Position numbers and translations under genes: made by a program. From an uncultured Solobacterium sp. (GTDB lineage Bacteria > Bacillota_I > Bacilli_A > Erysipelotrichales > Erysipelotrichaceae), in NCBI GenBank assembly GCA_905194705.1, contig CAJJTI010000013.1, positions 1-22,956 on the forward strand: a DNA stretch of 22,956 nt, written 5' to 3'. Positions within the stretch are counted from its first letter, which is position 1. Each line of letters starts with the position of its first letter. Positions 1 through 8,000 of this stretch are shown here, piece after piece. The notes under the pieces were generated by a model. The model saw only the letters and a list, made by a program, of their open reading frames with translations. It did no database searches and was not told the DNA's origin.

Positions 1-1144
1 AATGTGTGTGTCCTCCAATGATCACATCGGCTCCTGCACTTACAAATGCTTCTGCTAATTCCTTCTGGTCTGCTCCATAGGAATGATTTCCTTCCGTTCC
101 CCAGTGCGGATATGCAATGACAATATCACTGTTACTCTTTGCTTTTCGGATCACTTCCGTAAATTTGTCAGGCTTTAAGGTCTTTAACACTCCGGGACTG
201 TCTTTCGTTGCTTCTTTTGTATAGGAATACGAACGTTCTATCTGTGTTGCAGCTACTATTGCAATTTTTCTGCCATTTGCAATAAAATAAACAATTTTCT
301 CTGCTTCTTCTAAATTCCTGCCAGCTCCCACATAGGGTATCTGTGCCTGCTCTAGTGTATCCATTGTATCTAACAGTGCTTCTTCTCCATAATCATAAAC
401 ATGATTATTTGCAAGGGAAACAATATCCGCACCAAGCTGCTGCAACACTTCTACGCGGGATGGTGCCGCCCGGAACGTATACGCCTTTCCGGCTAACGGT
501 GTCCCTCTGTTACTATAGGTAAATTCATTATTGATCAGCAAAATATCCGCACTTTGCAGTTCTAACATTAGATCGGATGACAGACAATCATAAATGCCAT
601 TAGGCTGTCTGTCCATAAATACGGTCGTAGACCAGCCCTCCGACAGATTGATGTCTCCGGTAAAATCCAATACGGTCTCTCCCCCTGCACATTCTTTGTC
701 ATAGATATTTTCTAACAGTTCAGACTGGTATCCGGTATCCCGGCAATAATAGACCCAGAGCACCTGCATCGTATTACCGGTCAGTGTATACCATAGATCC
801 GAATCCTGATTTTCCTTTTCTACTTCATCTGCTACTTTTTTTAATGTCTCATCTCCATATTTAGAATGAAACCATGCCAAAAAATTTTCATCGATCGGAC
901 GATTGCTAATAAATTCTTTCTGGCACTTTTCTAAAATTGTATCATATTCTGTCTGCAGATCTGACCTTGCTCCTGCTTCCTGTTCCTTGTCAGCTTCTAC
1001 CTTTTGCCCGTCTGCCTGTGCAGTTGTCTGCTTCGTACCTTCATTTTTTTGTTTTAAGTACCCTGTTCTTCCTAAATATCCTGCTGCTAAGATCACAAGA
1101 AGGATATTTAAAATGATCCCTGCCTTTTGAAGCCTTCGTTTCAT
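1..1144 (-). CDS. CapA family protein (metallophosphoesterase-like), 3' end beyond the window
   Basis: The frame is open from the ATG at 1142-1144 to the window edge, giving about 381 residues without a stop, so the C-terminus is missing. The ATG follows GAGAGGAACC, a reasonable Shine-Dalgarno. A hydrophobic stretch at about residues 8-22 (GIILNILLVILAAGY) looks like an uncleaved signal anchor, and a Gln/Glu/Lys-rich linker follows. The PGA_cap/CapA fold is recognised from DFTGDINLS, NNEFTYS, SLANNHVYDYG and IIGGHTH, the metal-binding signature segments of the family. These extracytoplasmic proteins are tied to poly-gamma-glutamate or capsule synthesis, but the true substrate of this clade is unknown. 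Codon use (CTG, ATC, CCG, GCG) is richer in G+C than in the genes to the right, so I infer host chromosome. Confidence 0.9.
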   Translation of the reverse strand, partial: MKRRLQKAGIILNILLVILAAGYLGRTGYLKQKNEGTKQTTAQADGQKVEADKEQEAGARSDLQTEYDTILEKCQKEFISNRPIDENFLAWFHSKYGDETLKKVADEVEKENQDSDLWYTLTGNTMQVLWVYYCRDTGYQSELLENIYDKECAGGETVLDFTGDINLSEGWSTTVFMDRQPNGIYDCLSSDLMLELQSADILLINNEFTYSNRGTPLAGKAYTFRAAPSRVEVLQQLGADIVSLANNHVYDYGEEALLDTMDTLEQAQIPYVGAGRNLEEAEKIVYFIANGRKIAIVAATQIERSYSYTKEATKDSPGVLKTLKPDKFTEVIRKAKSNSDIVIAYPHWGTEGNHSYGADQKELAEAFVSAGADVIIGGHTH

Positions 1145-1186
1145 AGGTTCCTCTCAAGTTTTTTTCTCTGCGTTTGTCTTTAACTG

Positions 1187-1220
1187 TAATAAGCAGCGAT
1201 GTAAACACCGCTGCTTATTA
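1187..1220. promoter_or_regulatory. Perfect 12-bp inverted repeat between capA and the phage-like block
   Basis: TAATAAGCAGCG (1187-1198) and its exact complement (1209-1220) flank a 10-nt loop. No T-run follows on either strand, so it is not a classical intrinsic terminator. On the minus strand TTTACA lies mostly in the loop and TAAAGA sits 17 nt downstream of it, a weak -35/-10 pair for capA. The repeat could therefore be an operator around the capA -35, a weak terminator for leftward phage transcription, or a structured leader. The sequence does not decide between these. Confidence 0.5.
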
Positions 1221-1315
1221 TGATATATCATCGTTATGATTATTTGTAGTTTACGATTACAAACAAATGATTTATAAAGTTGCGTATTATCAAGGTTATT
1301 ATATATTATTTTATA

Positions 1316-1341
1316 AAAAGTGATATTTAAAAGTGATATTT
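1316..1341. repeat. Tandem 13-bp direct repeat (AAAAGTGATATTT x2)
   Basis: Two exact head-to-tail copies occupy 1316-1328 and 1329-1341, just downstream of the last phage-like gene in an A+T-rich spacer. They lie where an attachment site or recombinase or repressor arm sites would be expected if the host/phage border falls here. Slippage in A+T-rich DNA is the simpler explanation. Apart from this pair and the inverted repeat I see nothing in 1145-1367. Confidence 0.55.
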
Positions 1342-1367
1342 AAAATATTTCAAAAGCAATCAAAACA

Positions 1368-1652
1368 TTATATCATGACCTCTTTTCCCATCATATCCTT
1401 GATAAAATTTTGTTGTGAATTACGAGACACATAATATTCTTTTCCTATTTTATTGCCATACCCCATTTGATACATAACTTTCAATATTTTTAATGCCTTG
1501 TCATTTTCGCAACAAAATACTTTCATAATATCTTTTTTTGTTAACATCTCTGAATCATTAAACGAATCAGTATAACCCTTAATAATATTATCTCTCTCGT
1601 AACATTCTTCTATAAGTTGTTCTTTTGTCATTGTATCATAATTATTATTCAA
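1368..1652 (-). CDS. Small phage protein, possible winged-helix/excisionase-like
   Basis: This 94-aa protein starts with TTG at 1652, set about 7 nt after a strong AAAGGAGG. Residues 1-30 are an acidic helix (KEQLIEECYERDNI). From about residue 37 the pattern LTKKDIMKVF, ENDKALKILKVMYQMGYG, KIGKEYYVS resembles helix-turn-helix plus wing layouts of small phage DNA-binding proteins, and the N-terminal helix could dimerise. I do not recognise a named family. It lies 14 bp downstream of the dUTPase and is the last gene of the block, so a role in excision, repression or termination of the cluster is only a positional guess. Confidence 0.75.
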   Translation of the reverse strand: MNNNYDTMTKEQLIEECYERDNIIKGYTDSFNDSEMLTKKDIMKVFCCENDKALKILKVMYQMGYGNKIGKEYYVSRNSQQNFIKDMMGKEVMI

Positions 1653-1666
1653 AGAAAACCCTCCTT

Positions 1667-2290
1667 TTAATTTTTACCTGTACTTCCAAATCCACCTCTA
1701 CTCACTTCGTCCAAATGCTCCACTTCCTTAAATTCAACCATTGGCATCTTTTCGTTAATACGGAACTGACAGATTCGATCATTCTTATGGATTATTGTAT
1801 CTTCCATAGCGATTACAGGATAAAACCACTGATCTGAGTCTCCACTATAGCTGTTGTCGATGACCGCAAAACAATTTGTCTGTATGATTTTAAAGTTTTT
1901 ATATGTACTGCTACGTGGCACAATATTCGCTTCATAGCCCTCTGGCAATTTCATTCCCACCCCTAATGGGATTAAGCGAAATTCTCCTTTCTTTAGTTTT
2001 ATTGTTTCGGCTGAACGTAAATCAATCCAATTAGATTTTCCACCACCAATGTATGTAAGTTTGTCAATTTCGTCATTAAAATATTTTATTTTAATATTCT
2101 TGATATTTGTTCTATGTTTAAAAGAATAAATTCTGTCACACATAACGAATATCAAGAATACAGTTATTACAAAATATGTTACACTGTAATATTTTTCATA
2201 CACGCCCCAAGATGCAATTGTTGCAAATCCGAATACAATAATTAATACGATATCTAAAATTGTCATTATTTTTAATCTTTTCTTTGTCAT
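1667..2290 (-). CDS. dut: dUTPase with two N-terminal transmembrane segments
   Basis: It hydrolyses dUTP to dUMP and PPi, keeping uracil out of DNA and feeding thymidylate synthase. All five trimeric-dUTPase motifs are present: IDLRSAE (89-95), PRSST (125-129), VIDNSYSGD (143-151, with the catalytic-pocket Asp and Tyr), DRICQF (171-176) and the C-terminal P-loop-like RGGFGSTG (198-205). What is odd is the front. Residues 10-30 and 36-56 are two strongly hydrophobic segments joined by a short loop, and the usual domain begins only near residue 68 ([11 protein letters not shown]). The ATG at 2290 has AGGAG 7 nt upstream, so the extension is really translated from this start. I infer a membrane-anchored dUTPase with the enzyme in the cytoplasm. 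The dUMP product suits the ThyX encoded at 13677-14360. Confidence 0.93.
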   Translation of the reverse strand: MTKKRLKIMTILDIVLIIVFGFATIASWGVYEKYYSVTYFVITVFLIFVMCDRIYSFKHRTNIKNIKIKYFNDEIDKLTYIGGGKSNWIDLRSAETIKLKKGEFRLIPLGVGMKLPEGYEANIVPRSSTYKNFKIIQTNCFAVIDNSYSGDSDQWFYPVIAMEDTIIHKNDRICQFRINEKMPMVEFKEVEHLDEVSRGGFGSTGKN

Positions 2291-2300
2291 CAGTTTTCTC

Positions 2301-2489
2301 CTATAATTCTACTTTTTCATACAGTCTACAGTTACAAAATCCCAATGTTGTAGATTCTCTAAATTTTTCACACATACATTTAGTGAATTCATTCTTTTCA
2401 TTAGAACACAAACAATATCCACCATTTTCTTTAATCTGTTGACGCACTCGATTTACTACAGATTTGTTTCTATTTTCTATAATTCGCAC
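2301..2489 (-). CDS. Ferredoxin-thioredoxin reductase catalytic-chain-like protein
   Basis: This 62-aa protein carries three Cys-x-Cys pairs: C26/C28 (GYCLC), C38/C40 (KCMC) and C52/C54 (FCNC), ending in RLYEKV. The pattern follows FTR catalytic beta chains (CPC, CPC, CHC), which hold a 4Fe-4S cluster beside a redox disulfide, but the spacings are shorter and His is replaced by Asn in the last pair. GTG is the start, with GAGGTG 9 nt upstream inside the end of the preceding gene. Its place in the nrdD-nrdG-dut cluster suggests a thiol or electron-transfer role in anaerobic nucleotide metabolism. That role is inferred from context. Confidence 0.8.
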   Translation of the reverse strand: MRIIENRNKSVVNRVRQQIKENGGYCLCSNEKNEFTKCMCEKFRESTTLGFCNCRLYEKVEL

Positions 2490-3020
2490 TTATTCAATCA
2501 CCTCTTTCAAATAAGAGATATATTCTGTCCATTTCCCAATAGAATGAATATACTCTTTACCTTTTAAACCTTTCAATTTCATGTCTGCTTTAATATTCTC
2601 TATTGGGTTCTTCTTCGTTGCTAATGATTTGATAAAACTGTTTGTACTATGTGTTAGGGTTAAAATACATTCCTGTGGAATTTTAGACACCAATTCTTTA
2701 TATTGGTTCAAGTCTTCATTTGGTATTTTATAATCATTTTTTGGTAGGTTCTTACTTGAAAATGGGCTAATACCAGCACCAGATGTTTTTGGTTTTAATA
2801 ATGGGATTATCCTATCTGAACTAGCATATTTGAATTTGAATAATACTTCCGAATCAGTTTCTTCAATGTCAAATATGATTGACGGATTGGTTTGTTGAAT
2901 TGCTTTTAGAATGTTGTGACCTCTTCCAAGCGAAGGAATATAAGCTTGTAGAATATCTCGACCATAATGAAATACCTTATTTCCAAATTGACAATCTATA
3001 TAAACATCTATATCCTCCAA
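2490..3020 (-). CDS. Phage hypothetical protein, N-terminus lacks a standard start codon
   Basis: The coordinates use TTG at 3018-3020, the first standard start codon in frame, giving 176 aa. The coding signal clearly continues upstream: the frame stays open to 3116, and the added residues (FKGIYRLKAPYDLTTKDFPR, then a short linker into EDIDVYIDC) read as natural protein. No ATG, GTG or TTG exists there, only ATA at 3102-3104 or ACG at 3114-3116. An AGGTGG lies 8 nt before the ACG. Later segments include AYIPSLGRGHNILKAI, FDIEETDSEVLFKF and LLKPKTSGAGISPFSSKNLP. I recall this type of protein from other Firmicutes phages but no function is known to me. The start may be non-canonical or lost by mutation. 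Confidence 0.75.
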   Translation of the reverse strand: MEDIDVYIDCQFGNKVFHYGRDILQAYIPSLGRGHNILKAIQQTNPSIIFDIEETDSEVLFKFKYASSDRIIPLLKPKTSGAGISPFSSKNLPKNDYKIPNEDLNQYKELVSKIPQECILTLTHSTNSFIKSLATKKNPIENIKADMKLKGLKGKEYIHSIGKWTEYISYLKEVIE

Positions 3021-3130
3021 ATTTCCATTAAGTTTACGTGGAAAATCTTTTGTTGTTAAATCATAAGGTGCTTTTAAGCGATATATTCCTTTAAATTTCT
3101 GTATTAAATAACTCGTTTATATCACCACCT

Positions 3131-3412
3131 TTAATATTCTTCATAATAAGTTTCTTGACTTACATTTTTCTTTTTATGTTTTTCAGTTTCTTTTACTTTA
3201 GCAAGACATTCTTTCCTATCTTTAAAAACAATTCCTTTATCGAAACTTTTATAAGAAAACAGGTGTGCTCGTTTTGTTTTGTCTTCTAATCCAACGTAAT
3301 AATCATCTTCTACTGTACGAATTTTTAATTCACATACTTCATATAAGCCAAGATTAGGCATTATACGTGCGTAATATACTTTATCCCCTTTATGTAAATC
3401 ATCTTTAGTCAT
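3131..3412 (-). CDS. Hypothetical phage protein (93 aa)
   Basis: It opens MTKDDLHKGDKVYYARIMP, an N-terminal layout typical of small beta-barrel (SH3-like or KOW-like) phage proteins with a KGDKVYY strand. It then has a predicted strand-rich centre and a Lys/Glu-rich C-terminal helix (KECLAKVKETEKHKKK). The ATG at 3412 overlaps the nrdG stop by 8 nt, so it is translationally coupled to nrdG, with a GGAAGGGTGG stretch upstream. No enzymatic motif is visible and no function is assigned. Confidence 0.8.
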   Translation of the reverse strand: MTKDDLHKGDKVYYARIMPNLGLYEVCELKIRTVEDDYYVGLEDKTKRAHLFSYKSFDKGIVFKDRKECLAKVKETEKHKKKNVSQETYYEEY

Positions 3413-3950
3413 ATAAGACCACCCTTCCTTGTTTTAGAGATTGCTTCGCATCTATTACTCGTTGATTTTTTGAACCTCTCCATTTCAATGTAAGATCTTT
3501 CTGTTCATCTATATATTTTCCGTCAACTACGATATCTACATTAGAAATTATCTCTTTACGTTGTTCTGCAATTATCGTACTCTTTAAATCATCTGTTATA
3601 GCAGGACTCATAATTTGATTCCACTCATATCCTGTATATAACCAGATGGTTTTCTCAGGAAAAGAAATACGGATTTCTTGGACTAATTTTAATACTTCAT
3701 CGAGGTTATTTTCGTGTAGTGGATCACCACCACTGAAGGTAATGCCCGATATATAATCTTTGGACAGTTCTGTGAATATTTCTTGCTTTGCGGATTCATC
3801 AAATTGAATACCACTATCAGGATTCCATGTTTGAGGATTTTGACAATTATAACAATGATGAGAACAGCCTGAGAGCCATAAAACAACTCTCAATCCTGAT
3901 CCATTATTCATATCATCGTGAGTAATGTTATGATAATTGATATGAATCAC
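3405..3950 (-). CDS. nrdG: Anaerobic ribonucleotide reductase activating protein (radical SAM)
   Basis: NrdG uses a 4Fe-4S cluster and S-adenosylmethionine to put the glycyl radical on NrdD. The radical-SAM triad is seen as CSHHCYNC (Cx3Cx2C), and SGGDPL is the usual SAM-binding GGD/E motif. The family N-terminus YHNITHDDMNNGSGLRVVLW fixes the start close by. The only suitable codon is GTG at 3948-3950, which overlaps the TGA of the upstream endonuclease gene as GTGA. An AAAAGGAG lies only one base ahead, so translation is probably by coupled re-initiation. The open frame runs further upstream (to 3986), but that stretch is a shadow of the endonuclease gene. The protein is 181 aa, slightly longer than usual because of a C-terminal tail. 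Confidence 0.93.
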   Translation of the reverse strand: MIHINYHNITHDDMNNGSGLRVVLWLSGCSHHCYNCQNPQTWNPDSGIQFDESAKQEIFTELSKDYISGITFSGGDPLHENNLDEVLKLVQEIRISFPEKTIWLYTGYEWNQIMSPAITDDLKSTIIAEQRKEIISNVDIVVDGKYIDEQKDLTLKWRGSKNQRVIDAKQSLKQGRVVLYD

Positions 3951-5035
3951 ACTCCTTTTCTCCAATAATAGCCACCAGAACGGCAATTATTCTTTATTGC
4001 TCTACATATGCCAGGATATTTTACACCAACATCTTTTGCAGCTTCACCAATACTATCATAGGTACATATAACATTTTTGTTATTGTCAAGTTTTTCAACT
4101 TTAGTTTTATTATTATCTACGAATTTAATTTTTTCGCCCTTAAAATCATTTAACAATCTCCACAAAAAGCCACCTGCTCGTTTATGATCTTTACATGATT
4201 CGGATATGTCCCCTATTAAAATATCGAGTGCTTTACCTGCTTCGGTTATGGACTCCCAAATTTTTATTATGTTACCATTGGTATCAAATTGAATAACTTG
4301 TTTTTTATTTGTATCTTTCGTCTTTATTGGATAATTATTAGATAAATAATCTTTGTAAAAACACCAATAATTTTCATTTGTTGTTTCTCTCATTCCAATA
4401 CAACACATAGATATATTTCCTTGTGAAACATTAAGTTCATCAGATGCTTGTTTTGATGATTTCCAAATTTTTATCAATTTTCTTTCTTTTGATATTTGGC
4501 AAACATAATTTCTCTTAATCATAATTTCATGCTTATAATTATTCTTGTCTAAATCTTTTTCATAAACCCAGTAATAATTATTTGAAGTTTTACAAAAATC
4601 ATTAACCGCATCATAAATACTAATATTTAATATTTTTTCTGCTTCAGATACACTATCCCATATTTTTACAATTTCTAAAGAATTAGCATCAATTTGAACA
4701 GCTCTATCTTTTGGCATTTGTAATAATTCGCCACCGATTGTTGCATTATATCCATTAGAATTTTTATATTTATAATAAGTTTTATACTTTTTAATATAAA
4801 ATTTTTCTAATTCACATGCCTTTTCTAAAGTATCAGTTTTATCAATAATTTCTCTTGTAAAACCTTGTATTCCATATTTTCTAATTGCTCTTTTGAAAGG
4901 CGAATTGTAGCATTTGTTACTTTTATTTTTTGATTCATATATATGGTTCGCTTCTCGCTCTTCTATTGAACGAGAAGTTATACCAATATATTTTTTATAG
5001 TTAGTTTTATTTGTATAACAGTATATTAAATACAT
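3947..5035 (-). CDS. GIY-YIG homing endonuclease with four NUMOD-like repeats
   Basis: The N-terminal GIY-YIG nuclease (about residues 2-100) shows LIYCYTN and KYIGIT strands, an Arg-rich helix (SIEERE), a Glu in ELEKFYIKKY and GYNATIGGE. Four related blocks follow at about 114-160, 179-229, 247-298 and 313-361. Each runs from an I/V-x-K-I-W-like strand through S..EA...L to a closing Y/F-W. These resemble NUMOD1 helix-turn-helix DNA-binding modules. The ATG at 5033-5035 overlaps the nrdD TGA, and an adjacent GTG at 5038 is an alternative. The gene ends inside the GTG start of nrdG, so this freestanding mobile endonuclease sits exactly at the nrdD/nrdG boundary. Freestanding homing endonucleases usually cut a neighbouring conserved gene and spread by repair. 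Here nrdD or nrdG is the likely target. Confidence 0.93.
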   Translation of the reverse strand: MYLIYCYTNKTNYKKYIGITSRSIEEREANHIYESKNKSNKCYNSPFKRAIRKYGIQGFTREIIDKTDTLEKACELEKFYIKKYKTYYKYKNSNGYNATIGGELLQMPKDRAVQIDANSLEIVKIWDSVSEAEKILNISIYDAVNDFCKTSNNYYWVYEKDLDKNNYKHEIMIKRNYVCQISKERKLIKIWKSSKQASDELNVSQGNISMCCIGMRETTNENYWCFYKDYLSNNYPIKTKDTNKKQVIQFDTNGNIIKIWESITEAGKALDILIGDISESCKDHKRAGGFLWRLLNDFKGEKIKFVDNNKTKVEKLDNNKNVICTYDSIGEAAKDVGVKYPGICRAIKNNCRSGGYYWRKGV

Positions 5036-8000
5036 CACATTGACACCCTATCATTTATTTCTGCTATTTTGCTAGAATTATATCTCGTCTCACCATGTAC
5101 TCTTGTAAATCCCAAATATCCGTTCATCCTATCAATTTTTGTAATCATTTTACTACCACACTTAGGACAAATATCCATTTCTACTTGCTGATATCCACAA
5201 TCTTCACAATAACACATTGCAAGATTCACACCCTCATAAAAACCTTTATCCATTGCTCGAAGAATAAGTGTTTTAATTGCTTCTTTGTTATATCCTAGAT
5301 TGTATCTGCAATACTGAATCTTTCCACCATTAAATAAATTCCAGAAACGTCCTTCTTTATCCTGTTTTTCAATAGGTGACATCTGTTCTGATACATGACA
5401 ATGGAACGAATTACTTACATAAGGCTTGTCAGATACATTCTCAATGATTCCATAAATCTTGCGAAACTGTTCAATCTGAAGACCACACAACGATTCAGCA
5501 GGAGTGCCGTAAATTGCATATAAAATATGATCTTCCTCTTTAATCCGATTTGTATAATCATTGATATATTGCATGACTTCTAATGCAAACTGCCCGTCTT
5601 CACGAATAGATTTGCCATTATAAAGTCTTTGTAATTCGTTCAATGCAGTAATTCCATAACTCATTGTCATTGGTGGAAGAATTGACTTGATCTTATCTGT
5701 TGGTTTTAAATTACCCCCAAGCAAACCACCTTCACAAAAAGCAACTGGATTTACACTTGCCCTCAATTCGCCAATATAATCATATGTTCTTTTATGTAAT
5801 CCACGGATTAATTCAAGATAGTAATCAAGAACTTCATAGAAATCTTTAGACTCCCTACGAGCCTTTGCAAGAATCATAGGAAGATGAAGAGAAACAACGC
5901 CAAGATTGAAACGCCCTTCAAATATTGGTTTATCATTTTCGTCTATTGGATGCATGCCGCCTTTTTCATACCAAGGTGATAAGAAAGCTCGGCAATTATG
6001 ACTATATATTCCACTAACCTCAAAATGTTCGCTATCTGTCATTACATCATAACTATACATAGTCATATTTACAGGAATTACTTCCAAAACTTCGGCATTA
6101 ATATTATAGTGATTTGAATAGGTTTCGACATAATGCTCTCGTTTCTTTTCACATACAATGTATGGTAGTAATTCATCAATCGCATAAAATTCAACTCTAT
6201 ATCTTATCGAATTTGGATTCTTTTTTGTGTAATGATTATGATATATTTTTGCAGGAATACCCAATGCCTGTGCTAAAGCCATTTGCTGTAATGCCAACTC
6301 TTTATTTGTAGATCCTATTTGAACAATAGAACCTCCATGAGAATTTTCATTAATATCCCCGTCAGCATCAATCATTCCAGCCATAAATGCAAGTTTAGAT
6401 TCATAATCCCATGAAAATACTTCGTTAGGTATATGTCTATTCACTTTATTTATTCCACCAAATTTTGTTGAAAAATAATTAATTGCAGATTGCATATTGT
6501 TGTTATCGTCTGCTATGGCGCATAAATCTTTATAGTTTCCTTTTTTACCACGTTCTTGAATAACTGTTTTTGTACTCATCCCAAAATACTTTGAAAATGT
6601 TTCATGAAATTTATGTTCAATTTCATCTTCACCATTTATGGCAATAGAAGCAAAAATATGATTATTTTGGTAGCATCCGTCACACAACATAAATCCTAAT
6701 AGCCACGATTTATCTTTATTAAACACCACATTTTCTTCATTATACTGATTAGAATTGATTAATAATTTATCTCCGATTTTCAGATTTTCAGCACTTGTCA
6801 TGCCTTTATTGATTATTTCAAACGGATGATCTGTGGTACATAACAGTCTTCTACCATTTGATAGATGAACATCTACAAAATTATTTGATATATTTCTTAT
6901 AATTCTTTTTGTATTAACAAACCCTTTTTCAGTATCATAAATTTCAACATTGTTCAAGTCCATATATAAATGAGGTTGTCCTTCAATTTGTGTTTTAGGT
7001 TCAAATGTATCTGATAATCTATTCCACATTCTTTCAAAAGACTCTACATATAATTTATTATTAAATTTATATGTAATAATTTCTTTTCCGTCTACACACC
7101 CCATTGGAGATACCACTTTCCCATATTTTTTATACATTTCTGCAACATATCCATCACCTGTTAATGATAACCAATCTGGATACATTGTCTTGCTACTACA
7201 ATCAATTCCTGCATTGAATACATCTGCACTCGGATATTTGTATGAACCATCTCCGTGAAGATTTTTATCATATAAAAATACAATCTTTGGAAATAACACA
7301 GGTCGTTTGAATCCATTCTTTCCCTGTCCTTCAGAATGAACTTTAAGAAGTGAAATAGCTGCCATTTTGCCGAACTTGGATGTTGCCAATCCAAGTGTCA
7401 TCGTAACAAAAGGATAGTCTCCTCGGCTTGATCCGACAGAATTTAACTTCATTTCGATGCCTTGCCATCCTTGTTCAAAATCACGCTGAACTTTTTCTGT
7501 AGCATACTCAGAACCTTTCTCACATCTCATATCAGATAATTCTGGAATTAAACCATCAATATCTTCACATATTGCTAGATATTCATTAAGGTATTTTTCA
7601 TATGATTTTTCAGCATACGGTTCAAGAATTTTATCAACTTCTGGAACTGTAAATCCTCCATACTGTTGTGCGGCTGTTGAAAGAATAATATCTCCCATTA
7701 CATCAAATGCTGTATCAAGATAATTTGGTTCATTGTACCAAATATTACCCATTTCAAAACCATTGTGCATTACGTTTCCTACATCAAAAAGACAACAATT
7801 AAACGTATCAAGTCTTGCACTTCTATCGTGAATATAGATATATCCATCCTTTGCAGCTTGTTTTTCATCATAAGTTAAAAAGAACTTTTTATATAATTCT
7901 CCGCTTAACTCATTATAAATAAGACTTCTCTTTGTTGCTACTAATGCTGAGTCTGTATTAGCATTGCTCTTGTCCCCTATATATCTAATGGACTGACTAC

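Noticed and set aside
903..1130. Plus-strand open frame opposite capA
   Set aside because: Shadow of the CapA gene, which shows conserved motifs on the minus strand.
7161..7394. Alternative minus-strand frame within nrdD
   Set aside because: Out-of-frame shadow of the NrdD catalytic region.
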